Below, piece by piece: positions 1-8,970 of a stretch of DNA of 64,000 nucleotides. Origin of the DNA: Pseudoalteromonas rubra. GTDB lineage: Bacteria > Pseudomonadota > Gammaproteobacteria > Enterobacterales > Alteromonadaceae. Made by a program: the position numbers and the translations under genes. Position 1 is the stretch's first letter; each line of letters starts with the position of its first letter. Under the pieces are notes generated by a model. The model ran no database searches. It saw only the letters and a list, made by a program, of their open reading frames with translations, and had not been told where the DNA came from. The DNA lies in contig NZ_CP013611.1 of the NCBI RefSeq assembly GCF_001482385.1, forward strand, positions 3,293,501 to 3,357,500. The letters run 5' to 3'.

Positions 1-555
1 GTACATATTGACTCTCCTTTGGCATCACGTGAAGCGGGAATAGAAACGGTGTTTCAGGACCTGGCCATGGTGCCGGAGTTCGATATCACAGAAAACCTGT
101 TTCTTAACCGAGAGATCCGTCATAAGAATCCAATCTTACGCCGACTTGGCTGGCTGGATAAAAAAGCCATGGAGAAGCGTGCGAAGAAAGCCCTGAACAG
201 ACTGAACAGTCGTATCCCCAGTTATCAGGAACAGATCCATCGCCTGTCTGGTGGTCAGCGTCAGGCTGTTGCCATTGCTCGTGCGGTGAACTGGGGAGCT
301 GACATTGTGATCATGGATGAGCCGACGGCAGCGCTGGGGGTTGAGCAGAGTGCGCAGGTCAATGAACTGATCAATGTGATCAGCTCTCAGGGGGTTGCCG
401 TTCTGCTGATCAGTCACAACATGCAGCATGTGGTCGAAACCTGTGATCGTGCGGTGGTTTTGTATCAGGGGCAGTCAGTGGCAGATGTGTCGGTCAGCGA
501 TGTGACCAAAGAAGACTTGGTCGGGCTGATCACGGGCGCTAAATCCGCCGCCTAA
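1..555 (+). CDS. Sugar ABC transporter ATP-binding protein (5' truncated)
   Basis: The reading frame is open from base 1, so the N-terminus, including the Walker A loop, lies outside the window. Visible ATPase motifs in order are a Q-loop (VFQDL), the ABC signature (LSGGQRQAVAIARA), Walker B with catalytic Glu (DIVIMDEPTAALG) and the H-loop (LLISHNM). The wording around the Q-loop and Walker B resembles the single-domain or half-domain ATPases of the ribose/fructose (FrcA/RbsA) class, which energise import of monosaccharides through an inner-membrane permease. It ends about 200 bases before the GH3 gene on the same strand, which would fit uptake of a sugar released by that enzyme. Substrate is inferred only; the permease and binding protein must lie upstream. 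Confidence 0.85.
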   Translation, partial: VHIDSPLASREAGIETVFQDLAMVPEFDITENLFLNREIRHKNPILRRLGWLDKKAMEKRAKKALNRLNSRIPSYQEQIHRLSGGQRQAVAIARAVNWGADIVIMDEPTAALGVEQSAQVNELINVISSQGVAVLLISHNMQHVVETCDRAVVLYQGQSVADVSVSDVTKEDLVGLITGAKSAA

Positions 556-752
556 CACAGTGTCTGTCCGGGCTCATGCCTGGCCAACAAGCAGAAGGTG
601 GAAGCGTATTGCTCCGCCTTCTGGCCAGGCTAGGTATATAAACGGATCAGTTTCACCCGCGAGGTGCCAGACAGGCGCTTCCTTATCTGAACGAATAATA
701 AATCGGTGCCGTGGCGCTGAGGGCTTTGTTTTGCCAAAAATCAGAGGGCAGT

Positions 753-2351
753 ATGGATATTGAAAAGAAAGTAGCACAGCTTATCGACACACTTTCTATC
801 GAAGAAAAGGTTGGACAGCTGTTTGTTCTGGCATTTGCCGGAGAAGATCGTGATTACGCAAAGACGCTGGTCAAGGAGCGGCATATTGGGGGCTTTTACA
901 TTACCGATGATAATGCCGCTAACCCGGCCAGTGCAGCGCAGTTAGCCCGTGAGTTACAGCATGAGGCGGCATTGAGAGCCTGCGATGCGCCTTTACTACT
1001 GGCCGTTGATCAGGAAGGTTCCTGGGGGATCCTGACTCAGTATACCGATCTGGGACCGGGTAACCTGGGTCTGGGTAAAGCGGACAACACGGCGCTGACG
1101 GCAGACATGTATCAGGTCTTTGCTGAGCAGATGCAGGAAGTTGGCTACAACACGCTGCTGTCACCCTGTGCGGATGTGAATGCCAACCCAGATAACCCGA
1201 TCATTGGTTTGCGTGCCTTTGGTGAGCAGACTCACCATGTTGCCCGTCATGTTGCTGCTGCGGTGCGTGGCGTGCAGCGTAGTGGTAGCCTGAGTTGTGC
1301 CAAACATTTCCCGGGTCACGGAGATACCCACAATGATTCGCACCAGACACTGCCCGTGGTTGATAAGTCTTTGCAGCAATTGATGCGCGAGGACTTGCTG
1401 CCTTTTAAGGCGGCGATTGAGTCTGGTGTTCCGCTGATCATGACCAGTCATATCAGCTACCCGCAAATCGATGCCGACTATCCGGCGACCTTATCGTCCA
1501 CTATTTTGCAGGGCGTATTGCGCCAGCAGTTAGGGTTTAACGGCATTATTATCACCGACAGCATGAATATGTGGTCTATGCGTAAGAACTATGCACCAGA
1601 AGAAGCGGCCATCCTGGCATTACAGGCAGGTGCTAACCTGGTGATGCTCAGTGAAGAACACTACGAAAACAGTACGACCCCTTACAAAGCGATCCAGGCA
1701 CAAACCATTGATGGCGTAATCGCTGCGGTTAAACAGGGCAGTTTAAGTGAATCGGTTATCGACGCCCGCTTGCAGCAGGTACTGGCATTTAAATATCAGC
1801 ATTTTGCCACCTCATCGCAAACAACGGCCAGTGTGCTGGAAAGCGCGAATGAACTGGCGCGCGAGGCGGCAAGTTCGGCCATTCGGGTATTACGTAATGA
1901 CGACCAGCAGTGGCCACTTGAGGGTCGCGCATTTACGCTGGCATTTGCCGCTGATCCCAAAGGGTACGACAACATTGTTAATAGCCGGGGGATCGGTCCT
2001 AACGATCCGAACTCAGCCCGGGATGTGATCCTTGAGACGCTGGCAGAGCGCGGGCGGGAATATCGACTCTGGCAGCATGAGCAATTTATGGCTGCGCTGC
2101 AGGCACCCACCGAACCGCTGGCTGAGCCCTTGGTGTTGATCACTGAAGATTACCCCTTACCGGGAGAAAGCTTCGATGTGGCAGACCAACAGCAACGTGT
2201 CCAGCAGGCACTACAAAAATGGCCTGGCAGGGTCATAGTGATCGCCATGCGTTCCGACTACGAATTATCGCAATATGCTGATCTATCAACTTATGTTTGT
2301 GCTTACTCGAGCAGGGCCGTGAGTGCCCGGGTTATCGCAGAGCAACTTTAA
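753..2351 (+). CDS. Glycoside hydrolase family 3 protein, beta-N-acetylhexosaminidase-like
   Basis: 532 aa. The ATG at 753 is chosen because AGAGGG lies just upstream; a longer frame reaches back to 711 without a good ribosome site. The GH3 N-terminal barrel carries the KHFPGHGDT motif at about residue 184 followed by DSH, the Asp-His dyad typical of NagZ-type beta-N-acetylglucosaminidases. The likely nucleophile is Asp269 in ITDSMNM. After about residue 370 a second alpha/beta domain resembles the GH3 C-terminal domain, so it is a two-domain enzyme like Bacillus NagZ rather than the short Gram-negative NagZ. No signal peptide is visible, so it is probably cytoplasmic and splits imported GlcNAc-containing oligosaccharides. 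It sits between a sugar ABC ATPase and a TonB-dependent receptor. Confidence 0.85.
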   Translation: MDIEKKVAQLIDTLSIEEKVGQLFVLAFAGEDRDYAKTLVKERHIGGFYITDDNAANPASAAQLARELQHEAALRACDAPLLLAVDQEGSWGILTQYTDLGPGNLGLGKADNTALTADMYQVFAEQMQEVGYNTLLSPCADVNANPDNPIIGLRAFGEQTHHVARHVAAAVRGVQRSGSLSCAKHFPGHGDTHNDSHQTLPVVDKSLQQLMREDLLPFKAAIESGVPLIMTSHISYPQIDADYPATLSSTILQGVLRQQLGFNGIIITDSMNMWSMRKNYAPEEAAILALQAGANLVMLSEEHYENSTTPYKAIQAQTIDGVIAAVKQGSLSESVIDARLQQVLAFKYQHFATSSQTTASVLESANELAREAASSAIRVLRNDDQQWPLEGRAFTLAFAADPKGYDNIVNSRGIGPNDPNSARDVILETLAERGREYRLWQHEQFMAALQAPTEPLAEPLVLITEDYPLPGESFDVADQQQRVQQALQKWPGRVIVIAMRSDYELSQYADLSTYVCAYSSRAVSARVIAEQL

Positions 2352-2380
2352 AAAGATCAGCAAAACGAAATAATAAGTGC

Positions 2381-2395
2381 TTGACAATTAGTCAA
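2381..2395. promoter_or_regulatory. Palindrome over a possible -35 box upstream of the TonB-dependent receptor
   Basis: TTGAC-AATTA-GTCAA is a perfect inverted repeat whose left arm with the next base reads TTGACA, a consensus -35 hexamer. It lies about 125 bases before the receptor gene in an AT-rich stretch. It could be an operator overlapping the promoter; no convincing -10 box with ideal spacing was seen, so this is tentative. Confidence 0.35.
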
Positions 2396-2517
2396 AATGA
2401 TTTAATAAATACTTAGTATATCAATTTTACTAATAAAAAATGACAGTTTGATAATAACACAAGCCAGTCGACTCACTGGGAATGAACGGCTTGGGAAAAG
2501 GCAAAGGGGAGAAGAGC

Positions 2518-5121
2518 ATGAAAAATCAGGGCTCAAAGGTAAAAACCAAGTATATGAATAACTATCTGAAATCCAGTTACGTGGCAGTATGTGTAGCAAC
2601 AGCGTTGTCGGGTATGTCGTTTGGTGCTGCGGCTGAGGAACAGACTGGTGCGAATCAGGCAATTGAAACCATTGAAGTAAGAGGGATCAGACGTAGCCTC
2701 ACGGAGGCGCTGAACACCAAGCGTTTCGCCAACTCTGTTGTCGACTCGATTTCGGCTGAAGACATCGGTAAATTCCCGGATAAGAACATCGGTGATGCGA
2801 TGCAGCGTATTCCGGGTGTGACTGTGGTCAGAACCTTTGGTGAGGTCAGCGGTGTAACAGTGCGTGGTACTGCGCCTGAGCACAGCATGGTGTTGCTGAA
2901 TGGCCAGAACGTTGCCAGTGTCGGTTGGTTTGACCTGGGTGGTGTGAACCGTAGCTTTAACTTTGAAATGCTTGCGTCAGAACAAATCTCCGGTATGGAT
3001 GTGTATAAGTCGGTTGAGTCGGATATCAACGAGGGCGCTATGGGTGGTACGGTTAACCTTAAAACCCGCAAGCCTCTGGATATGGACTCAGGTACCGTAT
3101 TTGCGTCCGTAGAAAATGCCTATCATGGCAACGCCAAAGAGTGGTCGCCAGCCTACTCAGGTCTGGCAAGCTGGAAAAACGAGCAGGAAAACTTTGGTAT
3201 CCTGGTTGCCTATTCAAATGAAGAGTCGAAGGTATATCGCGAGACGTTATCCACATTCGGCCCTCCTGGTGCAACGACACTCGAAGACAGTAATGGTGTA
3301 CTCAGAAAAACGTCTTGTTGTGCGGCATCTATTCTGTTCGATGAAGACAGAGAACGCAGCAGTAGCCAGATCAGTGTTCAGTATGCGCCGAGCGATGCGC
3401 TGACACTTGGCCTGGATTACAATTTGTTCGAACTGGAAAACGACCACATTAACTCGGCTCTATTCACCATCATGGATTACGGTACCTTGCAGGGTGATTC
3501 GGTCAGAGTGAATGAGCAAGGGATTGTTACCGCAGCAACGGTCACAGCCTCAGGCCCAGGTCGCGCTCCTCTGTTCAACAACACGGTATTGCGTACGCCA
3601 GATATGCAAACGGATGTTATTAACTTTACTGCGAATTATCAGGCAGAGTCCTGGTCTGCCGACTTTGTCCTTGGTCAGTCAACCGCCCAAGGCCGAATTG
3701 GCCAGACAAGTACCTGGTGGGGTGATATCAGTGAGCGTGCCAATTCAGGTTTTTCTTATGATGTGAGCGGCCCGTTAGAGCTTATTCCGGTCAACCCGGA
3801 TTATATGAGTAGTCATGATAATTTTGAACTGTTCCATGAATATACCTATATCAATTATGAACGCGATAATGAGATAGATTACATTCAGGCCGATTTTACC
3901 TTTGAGCTGGATTCACCTGTGATGACTTCAATCCAGGCTGGTATTAAGTTCCAGGAACAAGTGTTTTCATACCAGGAAAATAACCAGGATCTGAATGTTG
4001 ACGCCATCCGTGAAGGGGGGGAACGACTGACTCTTGGCGACTTTAACGGTGGTTTTGTGTCGGGCCTGCATAGTGCCGAAGGGCGTGCGGGTAGCTTATC
4101 AGGTTTTCCAATCGGTACTCGCGGGTTGTGGGACTATGCGCGTAGCAATGCGCCGGGCACTGTCACAGTGAAAGATGCCTTCTCTATTGAAGAGGACATT
4201 GCCGCTGCGTACGTAAAAGCCAACTTCTCAGGAGAAGGCTTCCGCGGTAACTTAGGCTTGCGTGTAGTCGAAACCGATATTCTCTCCAAAGGTGAAATCA
4301 ATGGGGTGAAGGGAGAAGTCGATAAAAGTTATACGAATTATCTTCCCAGCCTGAACCTGGCGATCGATCTGAGCGAAGACATGATCTTCCGATTTGCGGC
4401 GGGATCAACGGTATCACGACCAGACTATGACGACATGAAAGTTGCGGACATTATTTCAGAGAGCTTTAAAACAGCGAATGTCGGTAGCCCGGATCTGGAC
4501 CCGTATAAGTCAGACCAATACGACATGGGTGTCGAATGGTACTTCAACCCGTCTTCCGTGCTAGGTGCGACCTTGTTTGTGAAGAACATCAGTGACTACA
4601 TTGAGCAAACGACTGCTGCTGAGTTCTACCCAGGATGTGGTGAAGGGTGTCTGGTGACGCGTTCGCGTAACGTCGGTACAGCCGATGTACGTGGTATTGA
4701 ATTACAGTATCAGCATGCGTTTGAAAACGGCTTTGGTATACAGGCAAACTACACCTATACCGATAGCAGCCGCACTGACTCGACGGGTAAGGAAATGCCC
4801 ATCGAAGAAGTATCACAAAACTCCTATAACCTGTCGGGTTACTATGAAAACGACCTGTTCAGTGTGCGCCTCGCTTACAACTACCGTGATGACTGGGTAC
4901 GCCAGTATAACGGCAGCAGCCTGGATAGCCTGAACGATGCATACGATCAGGTTGATGCCTCGGTGGTGTGGCATGTTACCGACAACGTTGATGTGTCGTT
5001 TGAAGCGATTAACCTGCTCAATGAGGCGCTGGTGCTAAGACAGCCAACAGCAGGCAATATCGTCCACGCTGTCGATGAGTTTGGTACGCGTTACTTTGTG
5101 GGTGCCAGTGTTCGCTTCTAA
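2518..5121 (+). CDS. TonB-dependent receptor (oligosaccharide-type)
   Basis: 867 aa from the ATG at 2518, which has AGGGGAG at a good distance; an in-frame ATG at 2482 lacks one. The first 40 or so residues form a long signal peptide ending near FGAAAEE. A TonB-box-like stretch (IETIEVRGIRRSL) is followed by a plug domain (DAMQRIPGVTVVR, then VTVRG and INEGAMGGTVNLKTRKP) and a beta-barrel ending in aromatic ASVRF. The RGIRRSL start and barrel wording are those of the large TonB receptors of Alteromonadales, Caulobacter and Xanthomonas that import oligosaccharides across the outer membrane. Placement between a GH3 enzyme and a chitin-binding secreted protein suggests a chitin or GlcNAc-oligomer substrate; that is inference. 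Confidence 0.9.
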   Translation: MKNQGSKVKTKYMNNYLKSSYVAVCVATALSGMSFGAAAEEQTGANQAIETIEVRGIRRSLTEALNTKRFANSVVDSISAEDIGKFPDKNIGDAMQRIPGVTVVRTFGEVSGVTVRGTAPEHSMVLLNGQNVASVGWFDLGGVNRSFNFEMLASEQISGMDVYKSVESDINEGAMGGTVNLKTRKPLDMDSGTVFASVENAYHGNAKEWSPAYSGLASWKNEQENFGILVAYSNEESKVYRETLSTFGPPGATTLEDSNGVLRKTSCCAASILFDEDRERSSSQISVQYAPSDALTLGLDYNLFELENDHINSALFTIMDYGTLQGDSVRVNEQGIVTAATVTASGPGRAPLFNNTVLRTPDMQTDVINFTANYQAESWSADFVLGQSTAQGRIGQTSTWWGDISERANSGFSYDVSGPLELIPVNPDYMSSHDNFELFHEYTYINYERDNEIDYIQADFTFELDSPVMTSIQAGIKFQEQVFSYQENNQDLNVDAIREGGERLTLGDFNGGFVSGLHSAEGRAGSLSGFPIGTRGLWDYARSNAPGTVTVKDAFSIEEDIAAAYVKANFSGEGFRGNLGLRVVETDILSKGEINGVKGEVDKSYTNYLPSLNLAIDLSEDMIFRFAAGSTVSRPDYDDMKVADIISESFKTANVGSPDLDPYKSDQYDMGVEWYFNPSSVLGATLFVKNISDYIEQTTAAEFYPGCGEGCLVTRSRNVGTADVRGIELQYQHAFENGFGIQANYTYTDSSRTDSTGKEMPIEEVSQNSYNLSGYYENDLFSVRLAYNYRDDWVRQYNGSSLDSLNDAYDQVDASVVWHVTDNVDVSFEAINLLNEALVLRQPTAGNIVHAVDEFGTRYFVGASVRF

Positions 5122-5354
5122 CACTGACTTTGTGCACGGTATCCCATGCCGTGCGGCCTCAGAATAAGGGAAGTGCCCGCTTCCTTTAGACCAGTTCGGT
5201 TTTAACTGGTCAATCCGCACATCACCTGGCAAGGAGGGTTGCCCAGGTGTGCGGATAAGGGGACATTCACTGAATGCCCTGGCACTGTTTGCCGGGCTGG
5301 TGCGATGTGCCCACACTTCTACTCGGTTAAGGCAAGTTTGCCCGGCTTGCCTTA
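5106..5354 (+). repeat. Tandem run of hairpins after the TonB-dependent receptor
   Basis: At least seven separate inverted repeats follow each other: CAGTGTT/AACACTG (5106-5126, spanning the stop codon), GCACGG/CCGTGC (5134-5154), GGAAG/CTTCC (5169-5184), GACCAGTT/AACTGGTC, a long bulged stem 5214-5255 with outer arm TCCGCACA/TGTGCGGA, GCCCTGGCA/TGCCGGGC, and TAAGGCAAG/CTTGCCTTA (5328-5354). None has a clear U-tract. They may form a structured 3' end that stabilises or ends the receptor mRNA, or be a decayed intergenic mobile repeat. Confidence 0.6.
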
Positions 5355-5662
5355 TTTCATCTGTTGTCGCCTGATTTTACCCGTGAAACTTTATTGCAAT
5401 AAATTTTGTAAAAACGATTGACTTATTATTTTGCGAACGCTAGCTTGTATATTAGTTGAGCAAATAGAAATGCCTGTTTTGTAGATTCAGCAAGATAGGT
5501 TAGCTCACTGCTTCAGCGATATAAACCCGGTGTGGATAACTAATGCGGGTTTATTGGTAGGCGGCTTAGGGTTGGGTCGCGGATGTTCATTAAAATTGTT
5601 GCCCTGATCGGGTTGATATTGCTGGATTTGTTTCGATTAAAAAAATAATGAGGAAACACCTA
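5355..5662 (+). promoter_or_regulatory. Leader/promoter region of the chitin-binding secreted protein
   Basis: Non-coding stretch of about 300 bases. It is AT-rich at the start, with TATATT near 5450 as a possible -10. It contains a 9-bp hairpin, ATAAACCCG at 5521-5529 with CGGGTTTAT at 5546-5554. No open frame with a ribosome site was found. Confidence 0.35.
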
Positions 5663-7837
5663 ATGAAATTGAAAATGACAGGATGTGCAGTAGCCGTAAT
5701 CTTAAGTTGTTCTGCGTCAGCGGGAACAGGCGTACAGGACTTTTTGGATAGCTTAAGAAACTTCGAATCGGGTATTAACCCTGCTCTGGCTGACTTTTAC
5801 CTTGAGAACCTGAATAACCCGGTTTACAAGTATGCCAAAGTGTCAGCGCCTGGTCGTATGGTACGTGACTGTTCAACAGGCAGCATGATCCCGGAAGATA
5901 CCACCATTAATCAGTTCTTCACTAAGCTGGGCATTGACGGCATCTACAACTCACAAACTCCGTATAGCGCCGAGATGTTCAAAACCATGCAGTATAACTC
6001 GATGAATGCCTGGGGTTTCGTGGGTTATCAGCTGGGTGAAGCGGTACTGATCGATGCTGGTTACTATAGCCCGAAAGTAGTGACAGTGGATGGTAAGGAA
6101 TACGACAGTTTCTATGTGTTTGTGGAAGACAGCACCTGGATTGGCTGTAAAACGGAAGCCCTGGTTGAGATCGTCGGCTCAGGCGGTAACCAAATCCAGG
6201 CAACGGATGTAAACCGCTGGGAAGGAACCTTTGTTGGTAAGAATGGCGTCAACTCGTTTGCTGATCTGCTGATCCCGGATAATCAGGAACTGGTGATGCG
6301 CGATGCTATGCGGTTTAACTATGGCGTGATGACGCAGTTGCTGACCGATGCCAACATGACCTGGGAGCAGGCACTGGCTAAGAGCTGGCCTGGCACAGAC
6401 GACAATGGTAACGCCATCACAGTACAAGCAACCATGTCTGGCCTGCTGGCTGCGGCACACTTACGTGGTGCCTGGGGTACAGCACGCTTGCTGACCAAGG
6501 ATGAAATCACCTGTGATGAACTGGGTACCTGTATCACCAAATATGTACATAAGTTCGGTGGCTACAACACCATCTTCGACACGCCAGCAGATGACGTTAT
6601 CGAAGGTTCTAAATACGATGAAAAGCTCTCCGCGGGTTGGGGGAACGACTTAGTACTGCCAGGCGGTGGTGCAGACACCATTGAACTGCACGAGCAGAGC
6701 GGCTCAGTGACCACAGTACGTGATTTCACTGTTGGCGAAGATCGCATCATCTTGCGTGATTGGCAGGCTGCTGCACCACTGAGTAACCTGTCTGTGTCAG
6801 ATGTTCCTGCCGGTGTTGAATTAGCGTTTGCTGGTCAGCGTGTGGTGCTCGAAGGCGTATCGGCTGCGGCTGTGAACGTTAATACCGAAGCGGTGATCGC
6901 CCAGTCGGATATCTATGAAATTGCGTGGTCTGGTAAGCAAACCGTGACGGGCTTCAATCCTCAGTTGGATAAGATCCGTGGCACCGCAGGAATTGGCTTT
7001 AAGCACCTGAAAGCCTACGAAACAGACACCGCTTTGGTCGTCGGCGTACAGGCTAAAGATGGCGGTATTTACAGCTCGGTTGAGCTGGTAGGCCTGACAG
7101 TGGCTGATCTGACGCCTGAGATGTTTGATAACGTCACTGGTGGTTATGACCGCCTGGGCTTCATCGTGCCACTGAACAGCCGCAACTGGGGCTGGAATAT
7201 GTCACTGACGGTTAACAGCTTCGACCCTGCAAAAACTGTGATCAGCATGCCACTGTTCAACTACACCTTCTCTATGCTGGTGCTAACGCAGGAAGGTGCT
7301 GATACGGTTATCACGCTGGATGAAACGGCATCAAAAGGTGACAAGAAGCGCCTGGTACTGAAAAACACCGATCTGAACAGCCTCAGCGCTGCAAACTTCG
7401 ATTACGTATCGGGTAACTTTGTTGATGCAGTGATTGACGTGCCGGTATTCTACGATATCACGGCAACGGTTGTGGGCACGGGTGGTAGCATTTCACCAGC
7501 GCCGGATGCAAGTGGTGTGATCAGCGCGAAAGGCAACACCGACTTTACGCTGACCTTTGTACCAGACAGTGGTTATCGTGTCGCCACTCTGAAAGTCGAT
7601 GGCGTGAGTGTGACAGCGCAGTCAAGCTACACCTTCCCGGCATTGTCTGCGACGCACAGCGTACAGGTGACCTTTGAACCTGGCAATTCTTGCCCGGCAC
7701 CCTGGAATGAAACTCAGGTATACACCGGCGGTGATCAGGTGACCTTTGGCGGTAAAACCTATGAAGCGAAGTGGTGGACTCAGGGCAACAACCCGGCCTC
7801 ATTGGGCCCATGGAAAGAAATTGCCAATTGTCAGTAA
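5663..7837 (+). CDS. Secreted modular protein: lysozyme-like N-terminus, RTX-like segment, InlB-type repeat, chitin-binding CBM5/12
   Basis: 724 aa from the ATG at 5663, preceded by GAGGAAA; an ATG five codons earlier overlaps that site. A signal peptide runs to about SASA (residue 20). The N-terminal domain (about 25-290) has NFESGINP with Glu35 and later MNAWGFVGYQLGEA, which recalls lysozyme/transglycosylase-fold chitinases; the catalytic role of Glu35 is inferred. Residues 300-350 have glycine/aspartate-rich turns (ADDVIEG, GWGNDLVLPGGGADT) like RTX calcium-binding repeats. A divergent InlB B-repeat-type domain (about 600-675) precedes a C-terminal CBM5/12 with AKWWTQG flanked by cysteines. 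It probably binds and cuts chitin outside the cell and feeds the receptor upstream. Confidence 0.75.
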   Translation: MKLKMTGCAVAVILSCSASAGTGVQDFLDSLRNFESGINPALADFYLENLNNPVYKYAKVSAPGRMVRDCSTGSMIPEDTTINQFFTKLGIDGIYNSQTPYSAEMFKTMQYNSMNAWGFVGYQLGEAVLIDAGYYSPKVVTVDGKEYDSFYVFVEDSTWIGCKTEALVEIVGSGGNQIQATDVNRWEGTFVGKNGVNSFADLLIPDNQELVMRDAMRFNYGVMTQLLTDANMTWEQALAKSWPGTDDNGNAITVQATMSGLLAAAHLRGAWGTARLLTKDEITCDELGTCITKYVHKFGGYNTIFDTPADDVIEGSKYDEKLSAGWGNDLVLPGGGADTIELHEQSGSVTTVRDFTVGEDRIILRDWQAAAPLSNLSVSDVPAGVELAFAGQRVVLEGVSAAAVNVNTEAVIAQSDIYEIAWSGKQTVTGFNPQLDKIRGTAGIGFKHLKAYETDTALVVGVQAKDGGIYSSVELVGLTVADLTPEMFDNVTGGYDRLGFIVPLNSRNWGWNMSLTVNSFDPAKTVISMPLFNYTFSMLVLTQEGADTVITLDETASKGDKKRLVLKNTDLNSLSAANFDYVSGNFVDAVIDVPVFYDITATVVGTGGSISPAPDASGVISAKGNTDFTLTFVPDSGYRVATLKVDGVSVTAQSSYTFPALSATHSVQVTFEPGNSCPAPWNETQVYTGGDQVTFGGKTYEAKWWTQGNNPASLGPWKEIANCQ

Positions 7838-7865
7838 TGACACGTTAGTACGGTTTGATTAAGAG

Positions 7866-7900
7866 AAAGCCATGGCACGCACAAGCGGCCATGGCTTTTT
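7866..7900 (+). terminator. Rho-independent terminator of the chitin-binding protein gene
   Basis: Perfect 11-bp stem AAAGCCATGGC / GCCATGGCTTT (7866-7876 and 7888-7898) followed by T residues to 7900, 28 bases after the stop codon. Confidence 0.85.
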
Positions 7901-7923
7901 GTTCTGTGTGGCATGGCACCTGA

Positions 7924-8831
7924 TTACAGCGAATCTGGCTGGGGTGGGGGTGCCATTTCGTGGAGATCCTCGGTGATCAGCCATTGCGGCAGATAAGGGT
8001 GATCTGGGATCAGATAGCCTTTATTGCGATAGGCCAGGCGAGCAGACCCGAGCAACTTTAATGCAAAGTGCTGAAAGATTTCGTCCTCGTCATGTGCTTT
8101 TTTACATATAAGCCAAACTTATCCAGCGCGTCGCACATCTTTGCGCAATAGGTTTGTTCGTCCTCATGGCAAAAGACGCTGAACAGACAGTCGATTTTCG
8201 GCAAAGCGATGTGTTGCGTATAAAACGCATCATCACCGGTCAAATTCGACAAGTCTACTTGCATATAGGCCTGGATGGCCTGCACCAGATCCCGGGATTG
8301 CGGCTTTAAAATGGCTTTGACAATGTGAAACTCAGCCAGCTGTAAGGGCTGAATAAATCGGGCGTTAGCGTCGTATTCCATCGCCTGCTCGTCAAATTCA
8401 TCCAGCCAGGCCAGTGCTTCACCGTCGTTGTAAGCCAGTGCCAGCATAATGGTGTCGTACCAGCCCGACGGATGAATGCCGTGACTGAGTCGCTCCCCCG
8501 GGCGGCTGATAGCCACGTCGTCAATACGCAGCTCATGGCGCTGTTGCGGGAATAAATGGCGCTTAAAGTGCACTAGCTGGTAATTGTAAGCTTGACGTAA
8601 AAACCAGCGTGCTTCGTTGTGCGGGCGTTTGGCATGCAGGGCAAAGTTAAATCCGTCTTCCCAGCTTTTTGACTGTGAATATTCATAGCTACTACCAGTT
8701 GAAGCTTCTAGATGTTCTTTGTGGGCAATAAAAGCTGACTTTGCAAAATAGGCTCCATCTACGCAGTCTCGGTAAATATCTAAGTAAAAGTCATGCTCTC
8801 TGAAGCTGCCATAATGGTGTACTTGTGTCAT
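7924..8831 (-). pseudogene. Imm49-family immunity protein, frame broken (or shifted) at an A-AAA-AAG tract
   Basis: The frame from ATG 8831 (MTQVHHYGSFREHDFYLD) runs 257 aa to a stop at 8058. At the run of six A residues (8098-8103 on this strand) a -1 step restores a further 57 codons (AHDEDEIFQHFALKLL to PQPDSL) ending at TAA 7924. These match the usual Imm49 C-terminus (PYLPQWLI). The full product would be 302 aa. EARWFLRQAYNYQL in the middle is typical of the family, which neutralises polymorphic toxins. An earlier ATG at 8939 is rejected because it lies inside the fbp terminator. No toxin gene adjoins. It is either a single-base deletion, a sequencing error, or a real frameshift site. 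Confidence 0.75.
8097..8103 (-). other. dnaX-like slippery heptamer A-AAA-AAG
   Basis: On the minus strand the codons read GTA AAA AAG, so A-AAA-AAG is in the phase needed for -1 slippage, and slippage leads exactly into the frame encoding the missing Imm49 C-terminus. No strong stem-loop or Shine-Dalgarno stimulator was seen next to it. Confidence 0.5.
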
Positions 8832-8914
8832 TGTTCGGCTCAGTTTACCATGGTGCAGAAGGGGTTGTGAGAGGCAGGTTGCAGTGACGGTTATGATGAG
8901 AAAAGCAGGGAGAT

Positions 8915-8944
8915 AAAAACGCCATGGCGAACTCACCATGGCGT
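8915..8944 (-). terminator. Rho-independent terminator of fbp
   Basis: On the minus strand the stem CGCCATGG / CCATGGCG (8920-8927 and 8936-8943, plus one A-T pair) is followed by TTTTT (8919-8915). It lies 27 bases past the fbp stop. Confidence 0.85.
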
Positions 8945-8970
8945 ATAAAGTGTGTCGCTAAATAAGGGGG

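Noticed and set aside
5239..5421. 60-residue frame in the hairpin region
   Set aside because: It arises from the inverted repeats and has no family resemblance.
8832..8939. N-terminal extension of the Imm49-like protein that looks like a signal peptide
   Set aside because: The extension lies over the fbp terminator stem and U-tract; the hydrophobic stretch comes from terminator and spacer DNA, and family members start near MTQVHHYG.
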